Under the pieces are notes generated by a model. The model saw only the letters and a list, made by a program, of their open reading frames with translations, made no database searches and was not told where the DNA came from. The translations under genes were made by a program, and so were the position numbers. DNA of 64,000 nt from Azospirillaceae bacterium (GTDB lineage Bacteria; Pseudomonadota; Alphaproteobacteria; Azospirillales; Azospirillaceae): positions 992,001 to 1,056,000 of the forward strand of contig JAPWJW010000003.1 of the NCBI GenBank assembly GCA_028283825.1, read 5' to 3'. Numbering within the stretch: the first letter of the stretch is position 1; each line of letters starts with the position of its first letter. Shown in pieces: positions 25,001 through 40,000 of the stretch.

Positions 25001-28000
25001 TGAAACCGTCAGCGTCACCATCGCCGGTGTCCCGGTTGGCGCCACCTTGTCCGCCGGTACCGATAACCATGACGGTACTTGGACCCTGACCGCCGGGCAG
25101 TTGACCGGCCTCACCATCACCCCGCCCACTGACTACAGCGGGACTCTGACTCTGTCCGTCACCGCCCATGCCGAGTTGAACGGCGCGACAAGTGACACGT
25201 CCAGCACGCTCGCCGTCACCGTCGCCCCGGTGGCCGACGCCCCGACCTTGGCCGTCGCCCCCGCTGTTGGCCTGGAAGACCAACCCATCGCGTTGACCAT
25301 CGCCGCTGGCCTGCATGCCCCGGCCGATGGCGAGACCCTCTCCGTCACCATCGCCGGTGTTCCCGCCGGCGCCACCCTCTCCGCCGGCACCGACAATGGC
25401 GACGGCACCTGGACGCTGACCAGTGCCCAGCTGACCGGCCTGACCCTCACCCCGCCGGCCGATTACAGCGGGACTCTGAATCTCTCTGTCACCGCCCACG
25501 CCGAGGTCGGCGGCACCAGTGCCGACACCAGCAGCAGCCTGGCGGTCACCGTCGCGCCGGTTGCCGATGCCCCCACCCTGGCCATCGGGCCCGCCACCGG
25601 CCTGGAAGACCAACCCATCGCCCTGACCATCGCCGCCGGCCTCCACAGCCCGGCTGATGGCGAGACCCTCAGTGTCACCATCGCTGGTGTCCCCGCCGGC
25701 GCCACCCTCTCCGCCGGCACCGACAATGGCGACGGCACCTGGACCCTGACCGGCGCCCAGCTCACCGGCCTCACCCTCACCCCGCCGACCGATTACAGCG
25801 GGACTCTGAATCTGTCCGTCACCGCCCACGCCGAAGTGGGCGGCACCAGCGCCGACACCACCAGCACCCTGGCGATCACGGTTGCCCCGGTGGCCGACGC
25901 CCCGACCCTGACCGTCCTGCCGGCCACGGGCCAGGAAGACCAGCCCATTGCGCTGACCATCGCCGCCAGCCTGCATGCGCCTGCCGATGGCGAGACCCTC
26001 AGTGTCACCATCGCTGGCGTCCCTGCCGGCGCCACCCTGTCCGCCGGCACCAACAACGGCGATGGCACTTGGACGCTGACCGGCGCCCAATTGACGGGCC
26101 TCACCATCACCCCGCCGGCCGACTACAACGGCACCCTCAACCTATCCGTCACCGCCCACGCCGAGGTTGGCGGCACCGGCGCCGATACCATCAGCACGCT
26201 GTCAGTGACGGTAACACCGACGGGGGACACAAGCCCGGTAACCGGCATTGAAGCGCCGACGCTGTCGGTGCAGGCCGCCGCGGGTCTGGAAGACCAACCC
26301 ATCGCCCTCACCATCGCCGCCGGATTGCACGCCCCAGTCGCCGGCGAGACGCTCTCGGTCACCATCGCCGGCGTCCCGTCCGGCGCCACCCTCTCCGCTG
26401 GTACCGACAATCACGACGGCACCTGGACCCTCACCGGCGCCCAGCTCACCGGCCTGACCATCACCCCGCCGACCGACTACAGTGGCACGTTGAACCTCAG
26501 TGTCACCGCCCATGCCGACGTCAACGGCACGACGGCGGACACCACCGGCAGCCTGGCCGTCACTGTCGCCCCGGTGGCCGACGCCCCCAGCCTGACCGTC
26601 GCTCCGGCTGTCGGCCTGGAAGATCAGCCCATTGCGCTCACCATCGCCGCCGGCCTGCATGCCCCGGCCGCCGGCGAGACCTTAAGCGTCACCATCGCCG
26701 GCGTCCCCGCCGGCGCCACCCTCTCCGCCGGTACCGATAACCACGACGGCACCTGGACCCTGACCGGCGCCCAGCTGACCGGCCTCACCATCACGCCACC
26801 GGCTGACTACAGTGGGACTCTGAATCTGTCCGTCACGGCTCACGCCGAAGTGGGCGGCACCAGCGCCGACACCTCGAGCACCTTGGCCGTTACCGTCGCC
26901 CCGGTGGCCGATGTGCCAACGCTGGCGGTTCTGCCGGCCGTCGGACTGGAAGATCAGCCCATTGCGCTGACCATCGCCGCCGGCCTCCACGCCCCCGCCG
27001 ATGGCGAGACCCTCAGCGTCACCATCGCTGGTGTCCCCGCCGGCGCCACCCTGAACCATGGGCACCGACAACGGCGATGGCTCCTGGACCCTGACCGGCG
27101 CCCAGCTGACCGGCCTCACCATCACGCCACCGGCTGACTACAGCGGCACCCTCAATCTGTCCGTTATGGCGCATGCCGCCGTCAACGGCAGCACCGCCGA
27201 CACCACCGGCAGCCTGGCCGTCACCGTCGGTGCCGTCGCCGATGCACCCAGCCTGGCCGTCGTCCCCGCCGTCGGACTGGAAGACCAGCCCATCGCGCTG
27301 ACCATCGCCGCCGGCCTCCACGCCCCCGCCGATGGCGAGACCCTCAGCGTCACCATCGCCGGTGTCCCCGCCGGCGCCACTCTCTCCGCCGGTACCGATA
27401 ATGGCGACGGCTCCTGGACCCTGACCGGTGCCCAGCTGACCGGCCTGACCATCACCCCGCCCACCGACTACAGTGGGACTCTGAATCTGTCCGTGACGGC
27501 GCATGCCGCCGTCAACGGCACTAGTGCCGACACCACCGGCAGCCTGGCCGTCACCGTCGGTGCCGTCGCCGATGCCCCCAGCCTGGCGGTCGTCCCGGCC
27601 GTCGGCCTGGAAGACCAGCCCATCGCCCTCACCATCGCCGCTGGCCTGCATGCCCCGGCCACCGGCGAGACCCTCAGCGTCACCATCGCCGGCGTCCCTG
27701 CCAGCGCCACCCTCTCCGCCGGCACCGACAATCACGATGGCACCTGGACCCTGACCAGCGCCCAGTTGACCGGCCTGACCCTGACGCCGCCCACCGACTA
27801 CAGCGGCACGCTCAACCTCAGCGTCACCGCCCACGCCGCCGTCAACGGCACCAGTGCCGACACCACCGGCAGCCTGGCCGTCACCGTTGGCGCCGTCGCC
27901 GACGCCCCCAGCCTGGCCGTCGTCCCCGCCGTCGGACTGGAAGACCAGCCCATCGCCCTGACCATCGCCGCCGGCCTCCACGCCCCCGCCGATGGCGAGA

Positions 28001-31000
28001 CCCTCAGCGTCACCATCGCCGGCGTGCCTGCCGGCGCCACGCTCTCCGCCGGCACCGACAAATCACGATGGCACCTGGACCCTGACCGGCGCCCAGTTGT
28101 CCGGCCTGACCCTGACGCCGCCGGCCGACTACAGCGGCACGCTCAACCTCAGTGTCACCGCCCACGCCGCCGTCAACGGCACCAGTGCCGACACCACCGG
28201 TAGCCTGGCCGTCACCGTTGGCGCCGTCGCCGACGCCCCCAGCCTGGCCGTCGTCCCCGCCGTCGGACTGGAAGACCAGCCCATTGCGCTGACCATCGCC
28301 GCCGGCCTCCACGCCCCGGCCACCGGCGAGACCCTCTCCGTCACCATCGCCGGCGTGCCCGCCGGCGCCACCCTGTCCGCCGGGACCGATAACCATGACG
28401 GCTCCTGGACGCTCACCAGCGCCCAGCTGACCGGCCTCACCCTGACGCCGCCCACCGACTACAGCGGCACGCTCAACCTCAGTGTCACCGCCCACGCCGC
28501 CGTCAACGGCACCACGGCGGATACCACCGGTAGCCTGGCTGTCACCGTCGGTGCCGTCGCCGACGCCCCCAGCCTGGCCGTCGTCCCCGCCGTCGGTCTG
28601 GAAGACCAGCCCATCGCCCTCACCATCGCCGCTGGCCTGCACGCCCCGGCCGATGGCGAGACCCTCAGCGTCACCATCGCCGGCGTTCCGGCCGGCGCCA
28701 CCCTCTCCGCTGGTACCGACAATCACGACGGCTCCTGGACTCTGACCGGTGCCCAGCTGACCGGCCTGACCCTCACCCCGCCGGCCGATTACAGCGGCAC
28801 CCTCAACCTCAGCGTCACCGCCCACGCCGCCGTCAACGGCACCAGTGCCGACACCACCGGCAGCCTGGCCGTCACCGTTGGCGCCGTCGCCGACGCCCCC
28901 AGCCTGGCCGTCGTCCCCGCCGTCGGACTGGAAGACCAGCCCATCGCCCTGACCATCGCCGCCGGCCTCCACGCCCCCGCCGATGGCGAGACCCTCAGCG
29001 TCACCATCGCCGGCGTGCCTGCCGGCGCCACGCTCTCCGCCGGCACCGACAATCACGATGGCACCTGGACCCTGACCGGCGCCCAGCTGACCGGCCTGAC
29101 CATCACCCCACCGGCCGACTACAGCGGCACGCTCAACCTCAGCGTCACCGCCCACGCCGCCGTCAACGGCACCATCGCCGACACCACCGGTAGCCTGGCC
29201 GTCACCGTTGGCGCCGTCGCCGACGCCCCCAGCCTGGCCGTCGTCCCCGCCGTCGGACTGGAAGACCAGCCCATTGCGCTGACCATCGCCGCCGGCCTCC
29301 ACGCCCCGGCCACCGGCGAGACCCTCAGCGTCACCATCGCCGGCGTCCCCGCCGGCGCCACCCTCAACCACGGCACCGATAACGGTGATGGCACCTGGAC
29401 CCTGACCGGCGCCCAGCTGACCGGCCTCACCCTCACCCCGCCCGCCGATTACAGCGGCACCCTCAATCTGTCCGTGACGGCGCATGCCGCCGTCAACGGC
29501 AGCACCGCCGACACCACCGGCAGCCTGGCCGTCACCGTCGGTGCCGTCGCCGACGCCCCCAGCCTGGCCGTCGTTCCCGCTGTCGGCCTGGAAGACCAGC
29601 CCATCGCCCTCACCATCGCCGCTGGCCTCCATGCCCCCGCCGATGGCGAGACCCTCTCCGTCACCATCAGCGGCGTGCCCGCCGGCGCCACCCTGAACCA
29701 TGGCACCGACAACGGTGATGGTTCCTGGACGCTGACCGGTGCCCAGCTGACCGGCCTCACCATCACCCCGCCGGCCGACTACAGTGGGACTCTGAATCTG
29801 TCCGTCACGGCGCATGCCGCCGTCAATGGCACTAGTGCCGACACCACCGGCAGCCTGGCCGTCACCGTCGGTGCCGTCGCCGACGCCCCCAGCCTGGCGG
29901 TCGTCCCGGCCGTCGGCCTGGAAGACCAGCCCATCGCCCTCACCATCGCCGCCGGCCTGCATGCCCCGGCCACCGGCGAGACCCTCAGCGTCACCATCGC
30001 CGGCGTCCCCGCCGGCGCCACCCTCAACCACGGCACCGATAACGGTGATGGCACCTGGACCCTGACCGGCGCCCAGCTGACCGGCCTCACCCTCACCCCG
30101 CCCGCCGATTACAGCGGCACCCTGAATCTGTCCGTAACGGCCCACGCCGCCGTCAACGGCACCACCGCCGACACCACCGGCAGCTTGGCCGTCACCGTCG
30201 GTGCCGTCGCTGATGCCCCCAGCCTGGCCGTCGTCCCGGCCGTCGGCCTGGAAGACCAGCCCATCGCCCTCACCATTGCCGCCGGACTGCACGCCCCGGC
30301 CACCGGCGAGACCCTCAGCGTCACCATCGCCGGCGTCCCCGCCGGCGCCACGCTGAACCATGGCACCGATAACGGTGATGGTTCCTGGACCCTGACCGGC
30401 GCCCAGTTGACCGGCCTCACCATCACCCCGCCGGCCGACTACAGCGGCACCCTGAACCTCAGCGTCACCGCCCACGCCGCCGTCAACGGCACGACGGCTG
30501 ATACCAGCGGTAGCCTGGCCGTCACCGTTGGCGCCGTCGCCGACGCCCCCAGCCTGGCCGTCGTCCCCGCCGTCGGTCTGGAAGACCAGCCCATCGCCCT
30601 CACCATCGCCGCCGGCCTGCATGCCCCGGCCACCGGCGAGACCCTCAGCGTCACCATCGCCGGCGTCCCCGCCGGCGCCACCCTCTCCGCTGGTACCGAC
30701 AATCACGACGGCACCTGGACGCTGACTGGCGCCCAGTTGACCGGCCTGACCATCACCCCGCCGGCCGACTACAGCGGCACGCTGAACCTCAGCGTCACGG
30801 CGCATGCCGCCGTCAACGGCAGCACCGCCGACACCACCGGCAGCCTGGCCGTCACCGTCGGCGCCGTCGCTGACGCCCCCAGCCTGGCCGTCGTCCCGGC
30901 CGTCGGCCTGGAAGATCAGCCCATCGCCCTGACCATCGCCGCCGGCCTGCATGGCCCCGCCGATGGTGAGACCCTCAGCGTCACCATCGCCGGTGTCCCC

Positions 31001-34000
31001 GCCGGCGCCACGCTGAACCACGGCACCGACAACGGCGACGGCTCCTGGACCCTCACCGGCGCCCAGCTCACCGGCCTGACCCTCACCCCGCCGGCCGACT
31101 ACAGCGGCACGCTGAACCTCAGCGTCACCGCCCACGCCGCCGTCAACGGCAGCACCGCCGACACCACCGGCAGCCTGGCCGTCACCGTTGGTGCCGTCGC
31201 CGATGCCCCCAGCCTGGCCGTCGTCCCGGCCGTCGGCCTGGAAGACCAGCCCATCGCGCTGACCATCGCCGCCGGCCTCCACGCCCCCGCCGATGGCGAG
31301 ACCCTCTCCGTCACCATCGCCGGTGTCCCCGCCGGCGCCACCCTGTCCGCCGGCACCGACAATCACGACGGCACCTGGACCCTCACCGGCGCCCAGCTCA
31401 CGGGCCTGACCCTCACCCCGCCCACTGACTACAGCGGCACGCTGAACCTGTCCGTCACCGCCCATGCCGCTGTGAACGGCACGACGGCCGACACCACCGG
31501 CAGCCTGGCCGTCACCGTCGGTGCCGTCGCCGACGCCCCCAGCCTGGCGGTCGTCCCGGCCGTCGGCCTGGAAGACCAGCCCATCGCCCTCACCATCGCC
31601 GCCGGCCTGCATGCCCCGGCCACCGGCGAGACCCTCAGCGTCACCATCGCCGGCGTCCCCGCCGGCGCCACCCTCTCCGCTGGTACCGACAATCACGACG
31701 GCACCTGGACGCTGACTGGCGCCCAGTTGACCGGCCTGACCATCACCCCGCCGGCCGACTACAGCGGCACGCTGAACCTCAGCGTCACCGCCCACGCCGC
31801 CGTCAACGGCACCACCGCCGACACCACCGGCAGCCTGGCCGTCACCGTCGGCGCTGTCGCCGACGCCCCCAGCCTGGCCGTCGTCCCGGCCGTCGGCCTG
31901 GAAGATCAGCCCATTGCGCTCACCATCGCCGCCGGCCTCCACACCCCCGCCGATGGCGAGACCCTCTCCGTCACCATCGCCGGCGTGCCCGCCGGTGCCA
32001 CGCTGTCCGCCGGTACCGACAACCATGACGGCACCTGGACCCTCACCGGTGCCCAGCTGACGGGGCCTGACCCTCACCCCGCCGGCCGACTACAGCGGGA
32101 CTCTGAATCTGTCCGTGACGGCACATGCCGCCGTCAACGGCACGACGGCCGACACCACCGGTAGCCTGGCCGTCACCGTTGGCGCCGTCGCTGATGCTCC
32201 CAGCCTGGCCGTCGTCCCCGCCGTCGGACTGGAAGACCAGCCCATTGCGCTGACCATCGCCGCCGGCCTCCACGCCCCGGCCACCGGCGAGACCCTCTCC
32301 GTCACCATCGCCGGCGTGCCCGCCGGCGCCACCCTGTCCGCCGGGACCGATAACCATGACGGCTCCTGGACGCTCACCAGCGCCCAGCTGACCGGCCTCA
32401 CCCTGACGCCGCCCACCGACTACAGCGGCACGCTCAACCTCAGTGTCACCGCCCACGCCGCCGTCAACGGCACCACGGCGGATACCACCGGTAGCCTGGC
32501 TGTCACCGTTGGTGCCGTCGCCGACGCCCCCAGCCTGGCCGTCGTCCCCGCCGTCGGTCTGGCAAGACCAGCCCATTGCCCTCACCATCGCTGCCGGCCT
32601 CCACGCCCCCGCCGATGGCGAGACCCTCAGCGTCACCATCGCCGGTGTCCCCGCCGGCGCCACCCTCTCCGCTGGTACCGACAATCACGACGGCTCCTGG
32701 ACGCTGACTGGCGCCCAGCTGACCGGCCTGACCCTCACCCCGCCGGCCGATTACAGCGGCACGCTGAACCTCAGCGTCACCGCCCACGCCGCCGTCAACG
32801 GCTCCACCGCCGACACCACCGGCAGCCTGGCCGTCACCGTCGGCGCTGTCGCCGATGCTCCCAGCCTGGCCGTCGTCCCCGCCGTCGGCCTGGAAGACCA
32901 GCCCATCGCCCTCACCATCGCCGCCGGCCTGCATGCCCCGGCCACCGGCGAGACCCTCAGCGTCACCATCGCCGGCGTCCCCGCCGGCGCCACCCTGAAC
33001 CATGGCACCGACAACGGCGATGGCTCCTGGACCCTGACCGGTGCCCAAGTGTCCGGCCTGACCCTGACGCCGCCCGCCGACTACAGCGGCACCCTGAATC
33101 TGTCCGTAACGGCCCACGCCGCCGTCAACGGCACCAGTGCCGACACCACCGGCAGCCTGGCCGTCACCGTCGGTGCCGTCGCCGACGCCCCCAGCTTGGC
33201 CGTCGTCCCCGCCGTCGGACTGGAAGACCAGCCCATTGCGCTGACCATCGCCGCCGGCCTCCATGCCCCCGCCGATGGCGAGACCCTCTCCGTCACCATC
33301 AGCGGCGTGCCCGCCGGCGCCACCCTGAACCATGGCACCGACAACGGTGATGGTTCCTGGACGCTCACCGGCGCCCAGCTGACCGGCCTGACCATCACCC
33401 CGCCCACCGACTACAGTGGGACTCTGAATCTGTCCGTGACGGCGCATGCCGCCGTCAACGGCACTAGTGCCGACACCACCGGCAGCCTGGCCGTCACCGT
33501 CGGTGCCGTCGCCGATGCCCCCAGCCTGGCGGTCGTCCCCGCCGTCGGCCTGGAAGATCAGCCCATCGCCCTCACCATCGCCGCCGGCCTCCATGCCCCG
33601 GCCGCCGGCGAGACCCTCTCCGTCACCATCAGCGGCGTGCCCGCCGGCGCCACGCTCTCCGCCGGCACCGACAATCACGATGGCACCTGGACCCTGACCG
33701 GCGCCCAGCTGACCGGCCTGACCATCACCCCACCGGCCGACTACAGCGGCACGCTCAACCTCAGCGTCACCGCCCACGCCGCCGTCAACGGCACCATCGC
33801 CGACACCACCGGTAGCCTGGCCGTCACCGTTGGCGCCGTCGCCGACGCCCCCAGCCTGGCCGTCGTCCCCGCCGTCGGACTGGAAGACCAGCCCATTGCG
33901 CTGACCATCGCCGCCGGCCTCCACGCCCCGGCCACCGGCGAGACCCTCAGCGTCACCATCGCCGGCGTCCCCGCCGGCGCCACCCTCAACCACGGCACCG

Positions 34001-37000
34001 ATAACGGTGATGGCACCTGGACCCTGACCGGTACCCAGCTGACCGGCCTCACCCTCACGCCGCCCGCCGACTACAGCGGCACGCTCAACCTCAGCGTCAC
34101 CGCCCACGCCGCCGTCAACGGCAGCACCGCCGACACCACCGGCAGTCTCGCCGTCACCGTTGGCGCCGTCGCCGACGCCCCCAGCCTGGCCGTCGTCCCC
34201 GCCGTCGGGCTGGAAGACCAGCCCATTGCGCTCACCATCGCCGCTGGCCTCCACGCCCCCGCCGATGGCGAGACCCTCTCCGTCACCATCGCCGGTGTCC
34301 CCGCCGGCGCCACCCTGTCCGCCGGCACCGACAACCACGACGGCTCCTGGACGCTGACCGGCGCCCAGCTCACCGGCCTGACCATCACCCCGCCCACTGA
34401 CTACAGCGGCACGCTGAATCTGTCCGTGACGGCGCATGCCGCTGTGAACGGCACGACGGCCGACACCACCGGCAACATGGCCGTCACCGTTGGTGCCGTC
34501 GCCGATGCCCCCAGCCTGGCCGTCGTCCCGGCCGTCGGACTGGAAGACCAGCCCATTGCGCTCACCATCGCCGCCGGCCTGCATGCCCCGGCCACCGGCG
34601 AGACCCTCTCCGTCACCATCGCCGGTGTCCCCGCCGGTGCCACCCTGAACCACGGCACCGATAACGGTGACGGCTCCTGGACCCTGACCGGTACCCAGCT
34701 GACCGGCCTCACCCTGACGCCGCCCGCCGACTACAGCGGCACGCTCAACCTCAGCGTCACCGCCCACGCCGCCGTCAACGGCAGCACCGCCGACACCACC
34801 GGCAGTCTGGCTGTCACCGTCGGCGCCGTCGCTGATGCTCCCAGCCTGGCCGTCGTCCCCGCCGTCGGCCTGGAAGATCAGCCCATCGCCCTCACCATCG
34901 CCGCCGGCCTCCATGCCCCGGCCGCCGGCGAGACCCTCTCCGTCACCATCAGCGGCGTGCCCGCCGGCGCCACCCTGAACCATGGCACCGACAACGGTGA
35001 CGGCTCCTGGACGCTGACCGGCGCCCAGCTGACCGGCCTGACCATCACCCCACCGGCCGACTACAGCGGCACGCTCAACCTCAGTGTCACCGCCCACGCC
35101 GCCGTCAACGGCAGCACCGCCGACACCACCGGCAGCCTGGCCGTCACCGTCAACCCGGTGGCGGATGCGCCGACGTTGAGCCTGCAGGCCGCCAGCGGTC
35201 ATGAGGATGAGTCGATCGCGCTGACCATCGGTGCGGCGCTGACCCATCCGGCGCCGGGCGAGACCTTGAGCGTCATCGTCTCTGGCGTTCCCGTCGGTGC
35301 CTCGCTGTCGGCCGGTATCGACAACCATGACGGCACCTGGACCCTGACCAGCGCGCAGCTGTCCGGCCTGTCCCTGACGCCGCCGGCCGATTTCCACGGC
35401 ACCATCAACCTGTCCGTCACCGCCCATGCCGCCGTCAACGGCACCGCCGCCGACACCGCAGGCACGCTGACCGTCACCGTGGCGCCCGACACGGTCGACG
35501 CCGGCGTCACCATCGATGCGCCGACACTGGCCGTCCTGCCCGCCCTGGGTCTGGAAGACCATGCCATCAGCCTGAACATCGCCGCCGCCCTGCCGGTCAC
35601 CCTGCCGGGCGAGACCCTGAGCGTCACCATCGGCAACCTGCCGGCCGGCGCCACCCTGTCGGCCGGCACCGACAATCACGACGGCACCTGGACGCTCACC
35701 GCCGTTCAACTGACCGGCCTGACCCTGACCCCGCCCGCCGATTACAGCGGCACCCTCAACCTGTCCGTCGCCGCCCATGCCGACCTGGCCGGCGTGTCGG
35801 CCACCACCACCGCGGCGCTGTCCGTCACCGTCACCCCCGTGGCCGACACCCCCAGCCTGGCGGTCCTGCCCGCCATCGGGCTGGAGGACCAGGCCATCAG
35901 CCTGAACATCGCCGCCGGCCTGGCCGCCCCGGTCGCGGGTGAGACCTTGACCGTCACCATCGCAGGATTGCCGACGGGCGCCACCCTGTCCGCCGGTACC
36001 GACAACCATGACGGCACCTGGACACTCACCGCCGTCCAGCTGACCGGCCTGACCCTGACGCCGCCGGCCGACTACAATGGCACCCTGAACCTGACCGTCA
36101 CCGCCCATGCCGAGGTGGCCGGGACCACCGCCGACGTGTCGGGCAACCTGGCGGTCACCGTCCTGCCCGTGGCCGACGCGCCGACCCTGGTGGCATTGCC
36201 CGCCGTCGGCCTGGAAGATCAGCCCATTGCCCTGACCATCGCCGCCGGCCTTGTGGCCCCGGTGGCGGGTGAGACGCTGAGCGTCACCATCGCCGGTGTT
36301 CCGGTCGGCGCCACCCTATCCGCCGGCACCGACAATCACGACGGCACCTGGACCCTGACCGGTGTGCAACTGACCGGCCTGACCATCACCCCGCCGGCCG
36401 ACTACAGCGGCACCCTGAACCTCAGTGTCACCGCCCATGCCGAGGTGAACGGCACCGAGGCGACGGCCAGCAGCACCCTAGCCGTGACCGTGGCCCCGGT
36501 GGCCGATGTCCCCAGCCTGGCCATCCTGCCCGCCATCGGGTTGGAGGACCAGCCCATCGCCCTGACCATCGCCGCCGGCTTGGCCGCCCCGGTGGCCGGG
36601 GAGACCCTGTCCGTCACCGTCGCCGGTGTTCCGGTCGGTGCCACCCTCTCCGCCGGCACCGACAACCATGACGGCACCTGGACACTGACCAGTGCCCAGC
36701 TGACCGGCCTGACCATCACCCCGCCCGCCGATTATAGCGGCACCCTCAACCTGTCCATCACCGCCCATGCCGACGTGAACGGCACGGAGGCCACGGCCAG
36801 CGGCAGCCTGGCGGTCACCGTCCTGCCCGTCGCCGATGTACCCAACCTGGCCGTCGTGCCGGTGATCGGCCTGGAAGACCAACCCATCGCCCTCAACATC
36901 GCGGCTGGCCTCACCGCCCCCGTGGCGGGTGAAGCCTTGAGCGTCACCATCGCCGGTGTTCCGGTCGGCGCCACCCTGTCCGCCGGTACCGACAACCACG

Positions 37001-40000
37001 ACGGCACCTGGACCCTGACCGGTGTGCAGCTGACCGGCCTGACCATCACCCCGCCACACGACTACAGCGGCACGCTGACCCTGTCCGTCACAGCGCACGC
37101 CGACGTCAACGGCACGGACGCGGCGGCCAGCGCCAATCTGGCGGTCACCGTCATGCCGGTCGCCGACGTGCCCAACCTGGTGGTCCTACCCACCGTGGGC
37201 CTGGAAGACCAGCCCATCGCCCTCAACATCGCCGCCGGCCTGGCCGCACCGGTAGCCGGGGAGACCCTGTCCGTCACCGTCGCCGGCGTGCCCGTGGGCG
37301 CCACCCTGTCCGCCGGCACCGACAACCATGACGGTACCTGGACGTTAACGAGCGCCCAGTTGACCGGCCTGACCATCACCCCGCCGCACGACTACAGCGG
37401 CACCTTGAACCTGTCCGTCACCGCCCATGCCGAGGTCAACGGCACCGGCGCCGACGCGACCGGCAACTTGGCGGTCACCGTCCTGCCGGTGGCTGACGTG
37501 CCCCATCTGGTGGTGTTGCCGGCCGTGGGCCTGGAAGACCAGCCCATCGGCCTGAACATCGCCGCCAGCCTGGCCGCACCGGTGGCCGGCGAGAGCCTGT
37601 CCGTCACCATCGCCGGGTTGCCCGCGGGCGCCACCCTGTCCGCCGGCACCGACAACCATGACGGCACCTGGACCCTCACCACCGTCCAACTGACCGGCCT
37701 GACCCTGACGCCGCCCGCCGACTACAGTGGCACGGTCAATCTGACCGTCACCGCCCACGCCGATGTCAACGGCACCACCGCCGACACGACGGGCACCCTG
37801 ACCGTCAACGTGCTGCCGGTGGCCGACCTGCCCAATCTGGTGGTCCTGCCCACCGTGGGGCTGGAGGACCAGCCCATCGCACTGACCATCGCCGCCAGCC
37901 TGGCCGCACCCGTGGCCGGCGAGACCCTGTCCGTCACCGTCGCCGGACTGCCGGTGGGTGCCACGTTGTCCGCCGGCACAGACAACCATGACGGTACCTG
38001 GACCCTGACCAGCGCCCAGTTGACCGGCCTGACCGTCACCCCGCCCGCCGATTACAGCGGCACCCTGAACCTGACGGTCACGGCGCACGCCGACGTCAAC
38101 GGCACCGATGCCGCCGTCAGCGCCAACGTGGCCGTCACCGTCATGCCGGTGGCCGACCTGCCCAACCTGGTGGTGCTGCCGGCCGTGGGCCTGGAAGACC
38201 AGCCCATCGCGCTGAACATCGCCGCCAGCCTGGCCGCACCGGTGGCGGGGGAGACCCTATCCGTCACCGTCGCGGGCCTGCCGGTGGGCGCCACATTGTC
38301 CGCCGGCACCGACAACCACGACGGCACCTGGACCCTGACCGGCGCACAGCTGACCGGCCTGACCATCACGCCCCCGGCCGACTACAGTGGCACCCTGAAC
38401 CTGTCCGTCACGGCGCATGCCGATGTGAATGGCACCGACGCGGCCGTCAGCGGCAGCCTGGCGGTAACCGTCCTGCCGGTGGCCGACATCCCCAACCTGG
38501 TGGCCCTGCCCGTGGTGGGCCTGGAAGACCAGCCCATCGCCCTCAATATCGCCGCCAGCCTGGCCGCACCGGTGGCGGGTGAGACCCTGTCCGTCACCGT
38601 CGCCGGGCTGCCGGCCGGCGCCACCCTATCCGCCGGCACCGACAATCATGACGGCACCTGGACTTTGACCGCCGTCCAACTCACCGGCCTCACCATCACC
38701 CCGCCGGCCGACTACAGCGGCACGCTGAACCTGACCGTTACGGCACACGCCGACGTCAACGGCACCGACGCCACCGCCAGCACCAACCTGGCGGTCACCG
38801 TCCTGCCGGTCGCCGACCTGCCCAACCTGGTGGCCCTGCCCGTGGTGGGTCTGGAAGATCAGCCCATCGCCCTGAACATCAGTGCCGGTCTGGCTGCCCC
38901 CGTGGCAGGCGAGACCCTGTCGGTGGTGATCAGCGGTGTGCCCACCGGCGCCACCCTGTCCGCCGGTACCGACAACCATGACGGCACCTGGACGCTGACC
39001 GCCGTCCAACTGACGGGCCTGACCCTCACCCCGCCCGCCGACTACAGCGGCACCCTCAATTTGAGGTGTCACGGCGCACGCCGACGTCAACGGCACCGAC
39101 GCGGCGGTCAGCGCCAACGTGGCGGTCACCGTCCTGCCCGTGGCCGACCTGCCCAACCTGGTGGTCCTGCCCACCGTGGGCCTGGAAGACCAGCCCATTG
39201 CGCTGAACATCGCCGCCAGCCTGGCCGCACCCGTGGCCGGGGAGGCCCTGTCCGTCACCGTCGCCGGATTGCCGGCGGGTGCGGTGCTGTCCACCGGCAC
39301 CGACAACCACGACGGCACCTGGACCCTGACCAGCGCACAGCTGTCCGGCCTGACCGTCACCCCGCCCGCCGACTATCACGGCACCCTGAACCTGACCGTC
39401 ACCGCCCATGCCGATGTCAACGGCACGGAGGCCACGGCCAGCGCCAGCCTGGCGGTGACCGTCCTGCCCGTCGCCGACATCCCCAATCTGGTGGTCCTGC
39501 CCACCGTGGGGCTGGAGGACCAGCCCATCGCCCTCACCATCGCCGCCAGCCTGACCGCGCCGGTAGCACCGGGCGAGGCGCTGTCCGTCACCGTCGCCGG
39601 GCTGCCGGCCGGGGCCACCCTGTCGGCCGGTACCGACAATCACGACGGCACCTGGACCTTGACCAGCGCCCAGTTGTCCGGCCTGACCGTCACCCCACCC
39701 GCCGACTATCATGGCACGCTGAACCTGACCGTCACCGCCCATGCCGACATCAACGGCACCGACGCGTCGACCAGCGCCAGCGTGGCCGTCACCGTCCTGC
39801 CCGTCGCCGACATCCCCAACCTGGTCACCCTGCCGTCCGTCGGCATGGAGGACCAGCCCATCGCCCTCAACATCGCCGCCAGCCTGACGGCACCGGTGGC
39901 GGTGGGTGAGGCGCTGTCGGTGGTGATCAGCGGCGTGCCGACCGGCGCCACCCTGTCCGCCGGCACCCACAATTCCGACGGCACCTGGACCCTGACCGGC

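Noticed and set aside
21095-25129. Minus-strand open frame of more than 1,300 residues rich in Val/Pro ([14 protein letters not shown])
   Set aside because: It is the reverse reading of the Gly/Thr repeat, open only because GGC/ACC codon periodicity excludes stops. No start context, no secretion feature, and the plus strand fits the adhesin on both sides.
28010-36108. Long minus-strand frames over the Ig repeats (1,355 and 1,201 residues, Gly/Asp-rich)
   Set aside because: Mirror frames of the 330-bp repeat. They share the same period, end at the artefactual insertions, and show no independent domain.
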